Positions 47,547-56,249 of a DNA stretch of 64,000 bases are shown here, in pieces. This DNA comes from Comamonas koreensis (GTDB lineage Bacteria > Pseudomonadota > Gammaproteobacteria > Burkholderiales > Burkholderiaceae_C). The translations under genes were made by a program, and so were the position numbers. The notes beneath the pieces were generated by a model. It did no database searches. It saw nothing but the letters and a program-made list of their open reading frames with translations, and was not told the DNA's origin. The stretch is from NCBI RefSeq assembly GCF_014076495.1, contig NZ_CP043575.1, forward strand, positions 1,488,001-1,552,000, given 5' to 3'. The stretch's first letter is position 1, and the number at the start of each line of letters is the position of its first letter.

Positions 47547-48464
47547 ATGACGATGAAAAACCGAATCAGGCGCTGGATGGACAGCGATGTGGGCTACAGC
47601 TTTCGCAATTCGCCCACAGCCATCGTGGCCGCCCTCATTGCGGCGGTCTGCGTGTTTTGCGCGCTGTTTGCCGGCTGGGTGGCGCCGCACAACCCCTTTG
47701 ACCTGACCACGCTGGAGCTGAGCGATGCGCGCATCCCGCCGGTGTGGAGCGAAGAGGGCGGCTGGAAGTACATCCTGGGCACCGATGACCAGGGCCGCGA
47801 CATTCTGTCGGCGCTGATGTATGGCGCGCGCATTTCGCTGATCGTGGGACTGGCCTCAGTGGCCCTGTCCGTGGTCGTCGGGGTGGGTCTGGGCCTGCTG
47901 GCTGGCTTCAAGGGTGGCTGGATCGATTCGGTGCTGATGCGCCTGTGCGATGTGATGCTGTCCTTCCCGGCCATCCTGGTCGCCTTGCTGATCGCCGGTG
48001 TGGGCCGCGCGGTGTTTCCCAATGCCAATGAATCGCTGGCCTTTGGCGTGCTGATCATCTCGATCTCGCTCACCGGCTGGGTGCAGTACGCACGCACGGT
48101 GCGCGGCTCGACGATGGTCGAGCGCAACAAGGAATATGTGCAGGCCGCCCGCGTCACCGGCGTGGCGCCGCTGCGCATCATGGTCAAGCATGTGCTGCCC
48201 AATGTGCTGGGCCCGGTCATGGTGCTGGCCACCATCCAGGTGGCCACAGCCATCATCACCGAGGCGACCCTGTCTTTCCTCGGCGTGGGCGCGCCGCCCA
48301 CGTCGCCCTCGCTGGGCACCCTGATCCGCGTGGGCAATGACTACCTGTTCTCCGGCGAATGGTGGATCACGATCTTCCCGGGCCTGATGCTGGTGCTGAT
48401 CGCGCTGTCGGTCAACCTGCTGGGCGACTGGCTGCGCGATGCGCTCAACCCGCGCCTGCGTTGA
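47547..48464 (+). CDS. Peptide ABC transporter permease (DppC-type)
   Basis: A 305-residue permease with an N-terminal hydrophobic segment (SPTAIVAALIAAVCVFCALFAG), HPFGTD-like ILGTDDQGRDILSALMYGARISL, and EAA-type ARTVRGSTMVERNKEYVQAARVTGVAPL. It forms the heterodimeric channel with the DppB-type protein. A second ATG at 47553 is equally possible. Confidence 0.93.
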   Translation: MTMKNRIRRWMDSDVGYSFRNSPTAIVAALIAAVCVFCALFAGWVAPHNPFDLTTLELSDARIPPVWSEEGGWKYILGTDDQGRDILSALMYGARISLIVGLASVALSVVVGVGLGLLAGFKGGWIDSVLMRLCDVMLSFPAILVALLIAGVGRAVFPNANESLAFGVLIISISLTGWVQYARTVRGSTMVERNKEYVQAARVTGVAPLRIMVKHVLPNVLGPVMVLATIQVATAIITEATLSFLGVGAPPTSPSLGTLIRVGNDYLFSGEWWITIFPGLMLVLIALSVNLLGDWLRDALNPRLR

Positions 48465-48499
48465 TGGTGCGGACACAAGACGAACAAGGAACAACCACG

Positions 48500-49498
48500 A
48501 TGTCATTGTTGGAAGTTAAAAATCTGGTGGTCGAGTTTCCCAATCGCTATGGTGTGCTGCGGGCGCTGGACAACATCTCCTTTTCCATCGCCCCCGGCGA
48601 GATCCTGGGCGTGGTCGGTGAATCGGGCGCGGGCAAGTCGCTGACGGGCGCGTCCATCATCGGCCTGCTCGAGCCGCCAGGCCATGTGGCCTCGGGCGAG
48701 ATCGTGCTCGAAGGCGAACGCATCGACAACCTGTCCGCCGACAAGATGCGCCATATCCGGGGCCGCCGCATTGGCGCGATCTTCCAGGACCCGCTCACGT
48801 CGCTGAACCCGCTCTACACCGTGGGGCGCCAGCTGATCGAGACCATCCAGACCCACCTCAAGCTCTCGGCCTCGGAGGCGCGCCAGCGCGCGATCGAACT
48901 GCTCAAGGACACCGGCATTCCGGCAGCCGAAGAGCGGATTGACCACTTTCCGCACCAGTTCTCCGGCGGCATGCGCCAGCGCGTGGTGATTGCGCTGGCC
49001 CTGGCGGCCGAGCCCAAGCTGATCGTGGCCGACGAGCCCACGACGGCGCTCGACGTATCGATCCAGGCGCAGATCATCAGCCTGCTCAAGAACATCTGCC
49101 GCACCCGGGGTGCGGCGGTGATGCTGATCACCCATGACATGGGCGTGATTGCCGAGACCTGTGACCGGGTCGCGGTGATGTACGCCGGCCGTGTTGCGGA
49201 AATCGGCCCGGTGCATGAGGTGATCAACCACCCCGCGCACCCCTACACACGCGGCCTGATGGCGTCCATCCCCGATATGGAAGCCGACCGTGAGCGCCTG
49301 AACCAGATCGACGGCGCCATGCCCCGGCTCAATGCCATCCCCAAGGGCTGCGCCTTCAACCCGCGCTGCCCCCAGGTGTTTGACCGCTGCATGGAGCAGC
49401 GCCCCGAGCTGATGGCCGCGGGCGCCACCCAGGCCGCCTGCTGGCTGCATGCAGCCGATTACCAGCCCCAAGTGGCTGCCACCGAGGACACGGTATGA
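48500..49498 (+). CDS. Peptide ABC transporter ATPase (DppD-type)
   Basis: This 332-residue ATPase has Walker A GESGAGKS, signature FSGGMRQR, Walker B LIVADEPT and the C-terminal oligopeptide motif with a cysteine cluster (GCAFNPRCPQVFDRC). ATG at 48500 follows caagga; the longer frame upstream overlaps the permease and is rejected. Its stop overlaps the next ATPase start (ATGA). Confidence 0.94.
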   Translation: MSLLEVKNLVVEFPNRYGVLRALDNISFSIAPGEILGVVGESGAGKSLTGASIIGLLEPPGHVASGEIVLEGERIDNLSADKMRHIRGRRIGAIFQDPLTSLNPLYTVGRQLIETIQTHLKLSASEARQRAIELLKDTGIPAAEERIDHFPHQFSGGMRQRVVIALALAAEPKLIVADEPTTALDVSIQAQIISLLKNICRTRGAAVMLITHDMGVIAETCDRVAVMYAGRVAEIGPVHEVINHPAHPYTRGLMASIPDMEADRERLNQIDGAMPRLNAIPKGCAFNPRCPQVFDRCMEQRPELMAAGATQAACWLHAADYQPQVAATEDTV

Positions 49499-50556
49499 GC
49501 GAGATGGCAACCATGACGAACAAGGACACAGCAGCGCTGCAAGGCGCGGGCGACAAGCAGCCCCTGGTGCAGGCGCGTGACCTGGCCAAGACCTTTGATG
49601 TGTCGGCGCCCTGGCTCAACCGGGTGCTGGAGCGCAAGCCGCGCAGCCTGCTGCGCGCCGTCGATGGCGTGAGCTTTGACATAGAAAAGGGCAAGACCCT
49701 GGCCTTGGTGGGCGAGTCCGGCTGCGGCAAGAGCACGGTGGCGCGCCTGTTGGTGGGCCTGTACGGCCCCACGCGCGGCACCTTCACCTTCGATGGCCAG
49801 GACGCGCATGCCGCATTCCGCGACCCGAATGCGCGTGCGATGCGCCGCCGCGTGCAGATGATCTTCCAGGATCCCTATGCCAGCCTGAACCCGCGCTGGT
49901 CGGTCGAGCAGATCATTGGCGAGCCGCTCAAGGAGCATGGCCTGATCACCAACACCGAGCAGCTCAAGGCGCGCGTGGCCGAGCTGCTGGTGCAGGTGGG
50001 CCTGGCGCCGATGGACATGATCAAGTACCCGCACCAGTTCTCGGGCGGGCAGCGCCAGCGCATCTCCATCGCCCGCGCACTGGCGACCGAGCCGGAGTTC
50101 CTGGTCTGCGACGAGCCCACCTCGGCGCTCGATGTGTCGGTGCAGGCCCAGGTGCTCAACATCATGAAGGACCTGCAGAAAAAGCGCGGTCTGACCTACC
50201 TGTTCATCTCGCACAACCTGGCCGTCGTGCGCCATGTCAGCGACCAGGTGGGGGTCATGTATCTGGGTAGGCTGGTAGAGCTGGCCGATAAGCAAACCCT
50301 GTTTGCCAAGCCGCGCCACCCCTACACGCGCATGCTGCTCGATGCCATCCCGAAGATGCACGACACCGGCAAGGCGCGCACCCCCGTGCAGGGCGAGGTG
50401 CCCAATCCACTGAACCCTCCCACCGGCTGCGCTTTCAACCCGCGCTGCCCGCTGGCCAATGAACGCTGCCGCAGCGAGCGTCCACAGCTGCTCGACGATG
50501 GCGGCGTGAAGGTGGCCTGCCATGCGGTGCAAGAGGGGCGCATCCCCGTTGTGTGA
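49495..50556 (+). CDS. Peptide ABC transporter ATPase (DppF-type)
   Basis: This 353-residue partner ATPase has Walker A GESGCGKST, signature FSGGQRQR, Walker B FLVCDEPT and the C-terminal block GCAFNPRCPLANERC. It overlaps the previous gene by four bases and ends the operon before an intrinsic terminator. Substrate specificity among peptides is not readable from the ATPases. Confidence 0.94.
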   Translation: MSEMATMTNKDTAALQGAGDKQPLVQARDLAKTFDVSAPWLNRVLERKPRSLLRAVDGVSFDIEKGKTLALVGESGCGKSTVARLLVGLYGPTRGTFTFDGQDAHAAFRDPNARAMRRRVQMIFQDPYASLNPRWSVEQIIGEPLKEHGLITNTEQLKARVAELLVQVGLAPMDMIKYPHQFSGGQRQRISIARALATEPEFLVCDEPTSALDVSVQAQVLNIMKDLQKKRGLTYLFISHNLAVVRHVSDQVGVMYLGRLVELADKQTLFAKPRHPYTRMLLDAIPKMHDTGKARTPVQGEVPNPLNPPTGCAFNPRCPLANERCRSERPQLLDDGGVKVACHAVQEGRIPVV

Positions 50557-50597
50557 TGCACTGGCGACCGCCTGCGCTGTGCGCGGGCAGCCCTCCA

Positions 50598-50624
50598 AAC
50601 CGGCGTCCTGGACGCCGGTTTTTT
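50598..50624 (+). terminator. Intrinsic terminator after peptide transporter operon
   Basis: AACCGGCGTC and GACGCCGGTT form a perfect 10-bp stem with a three-base loop, followed by a run of thymines. Confidence 0.93.
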
Positions 50625-50730
50625 CTTGGAGCGGATGCCTTGACAAGCCCCTTGGCTATTACAGAAAGTCACACCTACGTCATCTGGCGGACAAACCATA
50701 GAGCTCTTTGTCAAAACGGAGAGAGCAGAA

Positions 50731-52650
50731 ATGGTTGCATTGTCAGTGCGAGAGGGTGCACGTCAGGTGATGGTTTGGACCGTGTGCGGCGTGGCAGCCG
50801 CCGTGTTGATGGCTTGCGGTGGAGGCGGCTCCAGCGACAACGACAGCGAAAAAGACGATGTGCTGACGATCCTGCACATCAACGACCACCATTCCACCTT
50901 GGCCAGCAAGACGGCGACGCTGCAGTTGCCGGTGGACGGCAAGACCACGGCCGTCACCGTGGACGCCGCAGGTTTCCCCCGCGTGACGGCCGCCATCGAA
51001 GCGATCGCTGCGCAGTCGACCCATGTGCTCAAGCTGCACGCCGGTGATGCGGTGACCGGTACCTTGTACTTCAACCGCGCAGGCGCCGATGGCGAGGCCG
51101 ACATGGCCATGCTCAATACCGTGTGCTTTGATGCCTACACCTTGGGCAACCACGAGTTCGACAAGGGCGACACGGGCCTCAAGGGCATCCTCGATCGCCT
51201 CAAGAACGGCAAATGCACGACCCCGGTGCTGAGCGCGAACGTGCAGTTCGGTGCCAGCTCGGCGCTGAACCCCAGCCGCGCACCGAACATGGTCTCGCCC
51301 TCCACCGTGGTCGAGCGTGGCGGCCAGAAGATCGGCATCGTCGGCCTGACCATTGCGCAAAAGACCAAGGCCTCGTCCAGCCCGGACAAGGACACCTTGT
51401 TCGAAGACGAAGCCCTGGCGGCCCAGCGTGAGATCGACAAGCTGCAGGCCCAAGGCGTCAAGCGCATTGTGCTGCTCAGCCACATCGGCTACGACAACGA
51501 CCGCACCCTCGCCAAAAAGCTGCGCGGTGTGGATGTGATCGTCGGCGGTGACTCGCACACGCTGCTGGGCCCGGATGCGATGAAGACCATTGGCGTGGGC
51601 ACGCCAGGCGGCGCCTACCCCACCAACACCACCGACCTCGACGGCAAGCCCGTCTGTATCGTGCAGGCCTGGGAATACTCGCAGGTCGTCGGTGAGCTCA
51701 AGGTCAAGTTCGACAAGGACGGCGTGGTCAGCCAGTGCGAAGGCACGCCACACGTGCTGATCGGCGATGACTTCAAGATCGCAGGCACTGCCGCGACTGA
51801 AGCGCAGCGCACGTCCATCATCAGCAGCGTGAACGCCGCCGGCTTCCTGCGCATCACGTCGCCGTCTGCCCAGGCGGCCGCCGTGCTCAAGCCTTTCACC
51901 GAAAAGGTCGCCAGCTTCAACGTGACCAAGGTGGCCTATGCCCCGCAAGAGCTGTGCTCGCGCCGGGTGCCGGGCGGCGAAGGCAGCACCGACTACAGCC
52001 GCTCCAGCGCGGCCTGCAATGCCGAAGGCAGCGTCAGCCTGCGCGGTGGCGATATCCAGCAGCTGGTGGCCCAGTCCTACCTGGAAGTGGCCAACGCGCA
52101 CTACGGCGGTGCCGACATCTCGCTGCAAAGCGGCGGTGGCGTGCGCATTCCGCTCAATGGTGAAGTGACCGCGGCCAATGCGATCCAGGTGCTGCCGTTT
52201 GGCAACATGCTGTTCCGCCTGGATGTGACCGGCGCGGAAGTCAAGGGCATGCTTGAAGACGGCCTGGAAGCTGTCTACGGCGCAGGCGGCTCGACGGGCC
52301 CTTACCCCTACACCGGCGGCATGCGCTTTGATGTGAATGCCAAGGCCGCCTTTGGCAGCCGTGTCACCGGCATCGAAGTGCGCGACACCACCAGCGGCCA
52401 ATGGACTGCGCTGGACCAGGGCAAGACCTATCGCCTCTTTGTACTGAGCTTCAACGCCAACGGCGGTGACGGCTACAAGACCTTGGCCTCGGTGCCAGCA
52501 GCGCGCCGCCTCGATATCGGCGTGCTCGATGCCGATGTGTTCTTCAACTACATCGAATCGCAGCCCAAGGATGCCACCACCGGTCTGCCAGCGCTCAAGC
52601 GCCTGTCCACCGACCTGTACAGCACCAAGAGCTTTGTGGATGTGCGTTAA
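50731..52650 (+). CDS. Exported 5'-nucleotidase/phosphodiesterase lipoprotein (UshA/NadN-like)
   Basis: A 639-residue metallophosphatase. A lipobox-like VLMAC with Cys29 suggests membrane anchoring, followed by a Gly/Ser/Asp-rich spacer. The metal-binding motifs run in order: HINDHHST, HAGDAVTG, GNHEFDKG, LLSHIGYDND and GGDSHTLLG. The C-terminal 5'-nucleotidase domain (about 400-620) includes LQSGGGVRIPLNG and FNANGGDGY. Such proteins degrade extracellular nucleotides or NAD. ATG at 50731 follows ggagagag. It is convergent with hexR. Confidence 0.88.
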   Translation: MVALSVREGARQVMVWTVCGVAAAVLMACGGGGSSDNDSEKDDVLTILHINDHHSTLASKTATLQLPVDGKTTAVTVDAAGFPRVTAAIEAIAAQSTHVLKLHAGDAVTGTLYFNRAGADGEADMAMLNTVCFDAYTLGNHEFDKGDTGLKGILDRLKNGKCTTPVLSANVQFGASSALNPSRAPNMVSPSTVVERGGQKIGIVGLTIAQKTKASSSPDKDTLFEDEALAAQREIDKLQAQGVKRIVLLSHIGYDNDRTLAKKLRGVDVIVGGDSHTLLGPDAMKTIGVGTPGGAYPTNTTDLDGKPVCIVQAWEYSQVVGELKVKFDKDGVVSQCEGTPHVLIGDDFKIAGTAATEAQRTSIISSVNAAGFLRITSPSAQAAAVLKPFTEKVASFNVTKVAYAPQELCSRRVPGGEGSTDYSRSSAACNAEGSVSLRGGDIQQLVAQSYLEVANAHYGGADISLQSGGGVRIPLNGEVTAANAIQVLPFGNMLFRLDVTGAEVKGMLEDGLEAVYGAGGSTGPYPYTGGMRFDVNAKAAFGSRVTGIEVRDTTSGQWTALDQGKTYRLFVLSFNANGGDGYKTLASVPAARRLDIGVLDADVFFNYIESQPKDATTGLPALKRLSTDLYSTKSFVDVR

Positions 52651-52671
52651 ACACTGACGCCGCATGACGAA

Positions 52672-52697
52672 GGGGCAGCCTAGGCTGCCCCATTTTT
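52672..52697 (+). terminator. Intrinsic terminator between nucleotidase and hexR
   Basis: GGGGCAGCC and GGCTGCCCC form a perfect palindrome (52672-52691) followed by five thymines on the plus strand. It lies between convergent genes and may serve both. Confidence 0.88.
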
Positions 52698-52721
52698 CGT
52701 TCCGGCCAGGCAAAAACGCCG

Positions 52722-53567
52722 TCAGGTATAGCGCTTGGCGTGCAGGTTGTCCTTCATCTGCTGCAGCACCGGCTGCAGCGGCTCGCCGATGCGCAGCGCC
52801 ACGCTGGTGGCCAGCACATCGAGAATCAAGAGGTGCAGCAGGCGCGAAACCATGGGGCTGTAGCGGTCATAGCCTTCGGGGTGGTCGGCGGCCAGGTGGA
52901 TATTGGCCGCGCGTGCCAGCGGCGAGCCGCTGGCGGTGATGACAATCGTCGTGGCGCCATTGCGCTTGGCAATGTCGGTGGCATCCATCAGGTCGCGCGT
53001 GCGGCCGGAGTTGGAGATAACGATAGCGCAGTCGCCCGCACCCAGCATGGTGGCGCTCATCACCTGCATATGGCCGTCGCTGGTCGCCAAACTGGTAACG
53101 CCCAGGCGGAAAAACTTGTGCTGCCCATCCTGCGCGACGATGCCGGAATTGCCCACGCCATAGAACTCGATGCGCTTGCCCGCCTGCCAGGTCGCCACGA
53201 TGGCGCTGGACGCGGCCTCCAGCGCCGTGGTGCTGGCAGCATTGCGGTAGGCCAGAAAGGCCGCGACCGAGTTGTCCACCACCTTGACCAGCACATCGCT
53301 GGTCTTGTCATCGGCATCGACACTGCGGTGGATAAAAGGCACGCCTTCGCTGACGCTGCCAGCGAGCTTGAGCTTGAAATCGGCCAGGCCGTCATAGCCC
53401 ATGCTGCGGCAAAAGCGCACCACGGTGGGCTTGCTGACATGGGCGAGCTCGGCCAGCTCGCGCACCGGGCGCGAGGCAAAGGCGCGCGGGTCGGCCAGCA
53501 CCAGGCGGGCCACGCGCTGCTCGGCCGGTGCCAGCGAGGGGAGAGAAGCGGTGATGCGGTCTAGCAT
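52722..53567 (-). CDS. hexR: HexR-type RpiR-family regulator
   Basis: This 281-residue regulator has an N-terminal RpiR helix-turn-helix (about 1-75: RITASLPSLAPAEQRVARLVL; VSKPTVVRFCRSMGY) and a C-terminal SIS sugar-phosphate-binding domain (GVGNSGIVAQDGQHKFFRLG; VISNSGRTRDLMDA). HexR represses Entner-Doudoroff and glucose genes and is relieved by 2-keto-3-deoxy-6-phosphogluconate. It lies 28 bp after zwf on the same strand, so it is likely co-transcribed and self-regulated through the site at 55097. Confidence 0.92.
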   Translation of the reverse strand: MLDRITASLPSLAPAEQRVARLVLADPRAFASRPVRELAELAHVSKPTVVRFCRSMGYDGLADFKLKLAGSVSEGVPFIHRSVDADDKTSDVLVKVVDNSVAAFLAYRNAASTTALEAASSAIVATWQAGKRIEFYGVGNSGIVAQDGQHKFFRLGVTSLATSDGHMQVMSATMLGAGDCAIVISNSGRTRDLMDATDIAKRNGATTIVITASGSPLARAANIHLAADHPEGYDRYSPMVSRLLHLLILDVLATSVALRIGEPLQPVLQQMKDNLHAKRYT

Positions 53568-53595
53568 GGGGATCCCTTGTGGGTGGTAGCGGTGC

Positions 53596-55065
53596 TCAAA
53601 ACTCTTCCATCCAGCTGTGGCCGTCGCGCGCGACCAGTGCGCTGGCAGCGCCCGGGCCCCAATGTCCGGCCACATAGGGGCGCGGGCTTTCGCCGCGGGC
53701 ATTGGCCTGCTGCCAGGTCTCCAGAATCGGCTCCACCCACTGCCAAGCGGCCTCCTGCTCGTCGGCACGCACAAACAGGTTCAGGCGCCCAGCGATCACG
53801 TCGAGCAGCAGGCGCTCGTAGGCGCCCACGCGCTCGGTGCCAAAGCGCTGGTCAAAGTCCAGATCCAGCGCGGCGGGCGACAAGGTCTGCACACCGCCGG
53901 TATCGGCCTGGCTTTGCGCAGCAGCCATCAGCTGCAGGGTCAGGCCATCCTTGGGCTGCAGGTGGATGGTGAGGCGATTGGCCGCGCCCAGCGGCGTGCG
54001 GTAGATGGCATGGGGCACCTGGCGGAAATGAACGACGATCGAGGCCTCGCGCCCGGCCAGGCGCTTGCCGGTGCGGATGAAAAAGGGCACACCGGCCCAG
54101 CGCCAGTTGCTGATCTCGGTGCGCAGCGCGACAAAGGTCTCGGTCTGGCTGGTGGGCGAGACGCCTTCTTCCTGGCGGTAGCCCGGCACCGGCTTGCCGG
54201 CAATCTGGCCTGCCGCGTACTGGCCGCGCACCACGTCGCGGCTCACCGTCTCCGGTGTCCAGCGCTTGAGTGACTGCAGCACCTTGAGCTTTTCATTGCG
54301 GATCGCATCGGCGTCAGCGCTGATGGGTGGCTCCATGCCAATCGCGCACAGCAGCTGCAGCGCATGGTTTTGCACCATGTCGCGCAGCGCGCCGGTACTT
54401 TCGTAGAACTCGCCGCGCTTTTCCACGCCCAGCTGCTCGGCCATCGTAATCTCGATGCTGGCAATGTTCTCGCGCCGCCACAGGGGCTCGAAGATGGCAT
54501 TGCCAAAGCGCAGCGCCAGCAGGTTCTGGACCGAGGGCTTGCCCAGGTAGTGGTCGATGCGGAAGATCTGCGCCTCGGAAAACACCTCGCGCACCGCTGC
54601 ATTGATCGCGCGGTTCGAGGGCAGGTCATGGCCCAGCGGCTTTTCCAGCACCACGCGGGTGCGCTCGGTGGCCAGGCCCGCTGCGCCCAGCTGCTCGCAA
54701 ACGGTGGTGAACAGCGAGGGAGCGGTAGCCAGGTACATCACGACGGTGTCGGCATCGCGCGCCTGCAGCAGCTCGCGCAGCGCGGCATAGTCGGCCGGTT
54801 GCGACAGGTCCATGCGCAGGTAGTGCAGGTGCTGGGCAAAGCGGGCAAATTCCGCGTCGCTGGGCCGCTTGTCGGCCTCGACCTCGGCCAGCCGCTGGGC
54901 GATCAGCGCGCGGTACTCGTCGTCACTCATTGCCCCTCGGCCCACGCCGATGATGCGCCCGCCCGCAGGCAGGCTGCCGTGGCGGAAAGATTGAAACAGC
55001 GCGGGCAGCAATTTGCGCCAGGCCAGATCGCCGGTGCCGCCAAATAAAACCAGATCAAAACGCAT
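53596..55065 (-). CDS. zwf: Glucose-6-phosphate dehydrogenase
   Basis: This 489-residue enzyme oxidises glucose-6-phosphate to 6-phosphogluconolactone. It has the N-terminal nucleotide-binding GGTGDLAWRKLLPAL (usually GASGDL), the substrate signature RIDHYLGK and the C-terminal domain. It diverges from tal and is followed by hexR. ATG at 55065 has a weak ribosome site. No pgl, edd or eda is in the window. Confidence 0.95.
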   Translation of the reverse strand: MRFDLVLFGGTGDLAWRKLLPALFQSFRHGSLPAGGRIIGVGRGAMSDDEYRALIAQRLAEVEADKRPSDAEFARFAQHLHYLRMDLSQPADYAALRELLQARDADTVVMYLATAPSLFTTVCEQLGAAGLATERTRVVLEKPLGHDLPSNRAINAAVREVFSEAQIFRIDHYLGKPSVQNLLALRFGNAIFEPLWRRENIASIEITMAEQLGVEKRGEFYESTGALRDMVQNHALQLLCAIGMEPPISADADAIRNEKLKVLQSLKRWTPETVSRDVVRGQYAAGQIAGKPVPGYRQEEGVSPTSQTETFVALRTEISNWRWAGVPFFIRTGKRLAGREASIVVHFRQVPHAIYRTPLGAANRLTIHLQPKDGLTLQLMAAAQSQADTGGVQTLSPAALDLDFDQRFGTERVGAYERLLLDVIAGRLNLFVRADEQEAAWQWVEPILETWQQANARGESPRPYVAGHWGPGAASALVARDGHSWMEEF

Positions 55066-55096
55066 GAAACTTCCTGAACATCAAGGCAGGGATTAA

Positions 55097-55111
55097 TGTA
55101 ACTCAGTTTCA
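55097..55111. promoter_or_regulatory. Candidate HexR operator between zwf and tal
   Basis: TGTAACTCAGTTTCA is an inverted repeat (TGTAAC/GTTtCA, one mismatch) of the size and sequence class bound by HexR (TGTARTNWWAYTACA-like). It lies 31 bases before the zwf start in the divergent zwf/tal region. Confidence 0.5.
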
Positions 55112-55248
55112 TGTTCGGGGAGAAGACGTAGAATGCATCCACCCCTCAACCGCACATAAGTTCGGTTAAGCTTGAGCGCCCCCCGTGTTGGCTGCAACGC
55201 GTAGGGGCAGACAAGCACGGCTAACCGGATATGGACCAAGAGCAGACC

Positions 55249-56196
55249 ATGAACCAACTCGATGCACTCAAAGCGCTGACCACGGTGGTGGCAGATACCG
55301 GTGACTTTCACCAGCTGGCGCAGTTCCAGCCGCAAGACGCGACGACCAACCCGTCCCTGATCCTCAAGGCTGTGCAGAAGGCCGAATACGCGCCGCTGCT
55401 GACGGAGACCGTGCAAAAGTTCCGCGGCAAGCCGCTCGATGAGGTGATGGACCGCCTGCTGGTGCGCTTTGGCGCCGAGATCCTGTCCATCATCCCGGGC
55501 CGTGTGTCGACCGAGGTCGATGCCCGCCTGTCATTCGACACAGACGCGACAGTGGCCCGTGCCCAGCGCATCATCGCGCTGTACGAGGCCGAGGGCGTGC
55601 ACATCGACCGCGTGCTGATCAAGATCGCCTCCACCTGGGAAGGCATCCAGGCGGCCAAGGAGCTGGAAGCGCAGGGCATCCACACCAACCTGACCTTGCT
55701 GTTCGCCCAGTGCCAGGCCATCGCCTGCGGCCAGGCCCAGGTGCAGCTGATCTCGCCGTTTGTCGGCCGTATCTACGACTGGTACAAAAAGCAGGCTGGC
55801 AGCAACTGGGACGAAGCTGCGATGGCCGGTGCCAACGACCCGGGTGTGAAATCGGTCAAGGCCATATTCGATTACTACAAGCATTTCGGCATCACGACCG
55901 AAGTGATGGGCGCGAGCTTCCGCAATATCGGCCAGGTCACCGCGCTGGCGGGCTGCGATCTGCTGACCATCTCGCCCGAGCTGCTGGCCCAGTTGGCCGC
56001 CGCTGACGCACCGCTGCAGCCCGCGCTGAACGCCGAAGCGGCCAAGGCGCTGTCGCTGGAGCATGTGCAGTATGACGAGGCGGGCTTTCGCTTTGCACTG
56101 AACGAAGACGCGATGGCCACCGAAAAGCTGGCCGAAGGCATCCGCGCTTTTGTCGCCGATGCCATCAAGCTCGACAAGTTGTTGCAATCGGCCTGA
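55249..56196 (+). CDS. tal: Transaldolase
   Basis: This 315-residue pentose-phosphate enzyme has the catalytic lysine at about residue 125 in [13 protein letters not shown]. Further signatures are TTVVADTGD at the start, [11 protein letters not shown] and [13 protein letters not shown]. An ATG at 55231 would add six residues, but ATG 55249 fits the family better. It is followed by pgi 53 bp later in the same direction, a common pairing. Confidence 0.95.
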   Translation: MNQLDALKALTTVVADTGDFHQLAQFQPQDATTNPSLILKAVQKAEYAPLLTETVQKFRGKPLDEVMDRLLVRFGAEILSIIPGRVSTEVDARLSFDTDATVARAQRIIALYEAEGVHIDRVLIKIASTWEGIQAAKELEAQGIHTNLTLLFAQCQAIACGQAQVQLISPFVGRIYDWYKKQAGSNWDEAAMAGANDPGVKSVKAIFDYYKHFGITTEVMGASFRNIGQVTALAGCDLLTISPELLAQLAAADAPLQPALNAEAAKALSLEHVQYDEAGFRFALNEDAMATEKLAEGIRAFVADAIKLDKLLQSA

Positions 56197-56249
56197 TCGG
56201 GTGGCTGCCAGCCCGCCTGGCAGCCCCGTGCAGCCATTTACACTGCCCT

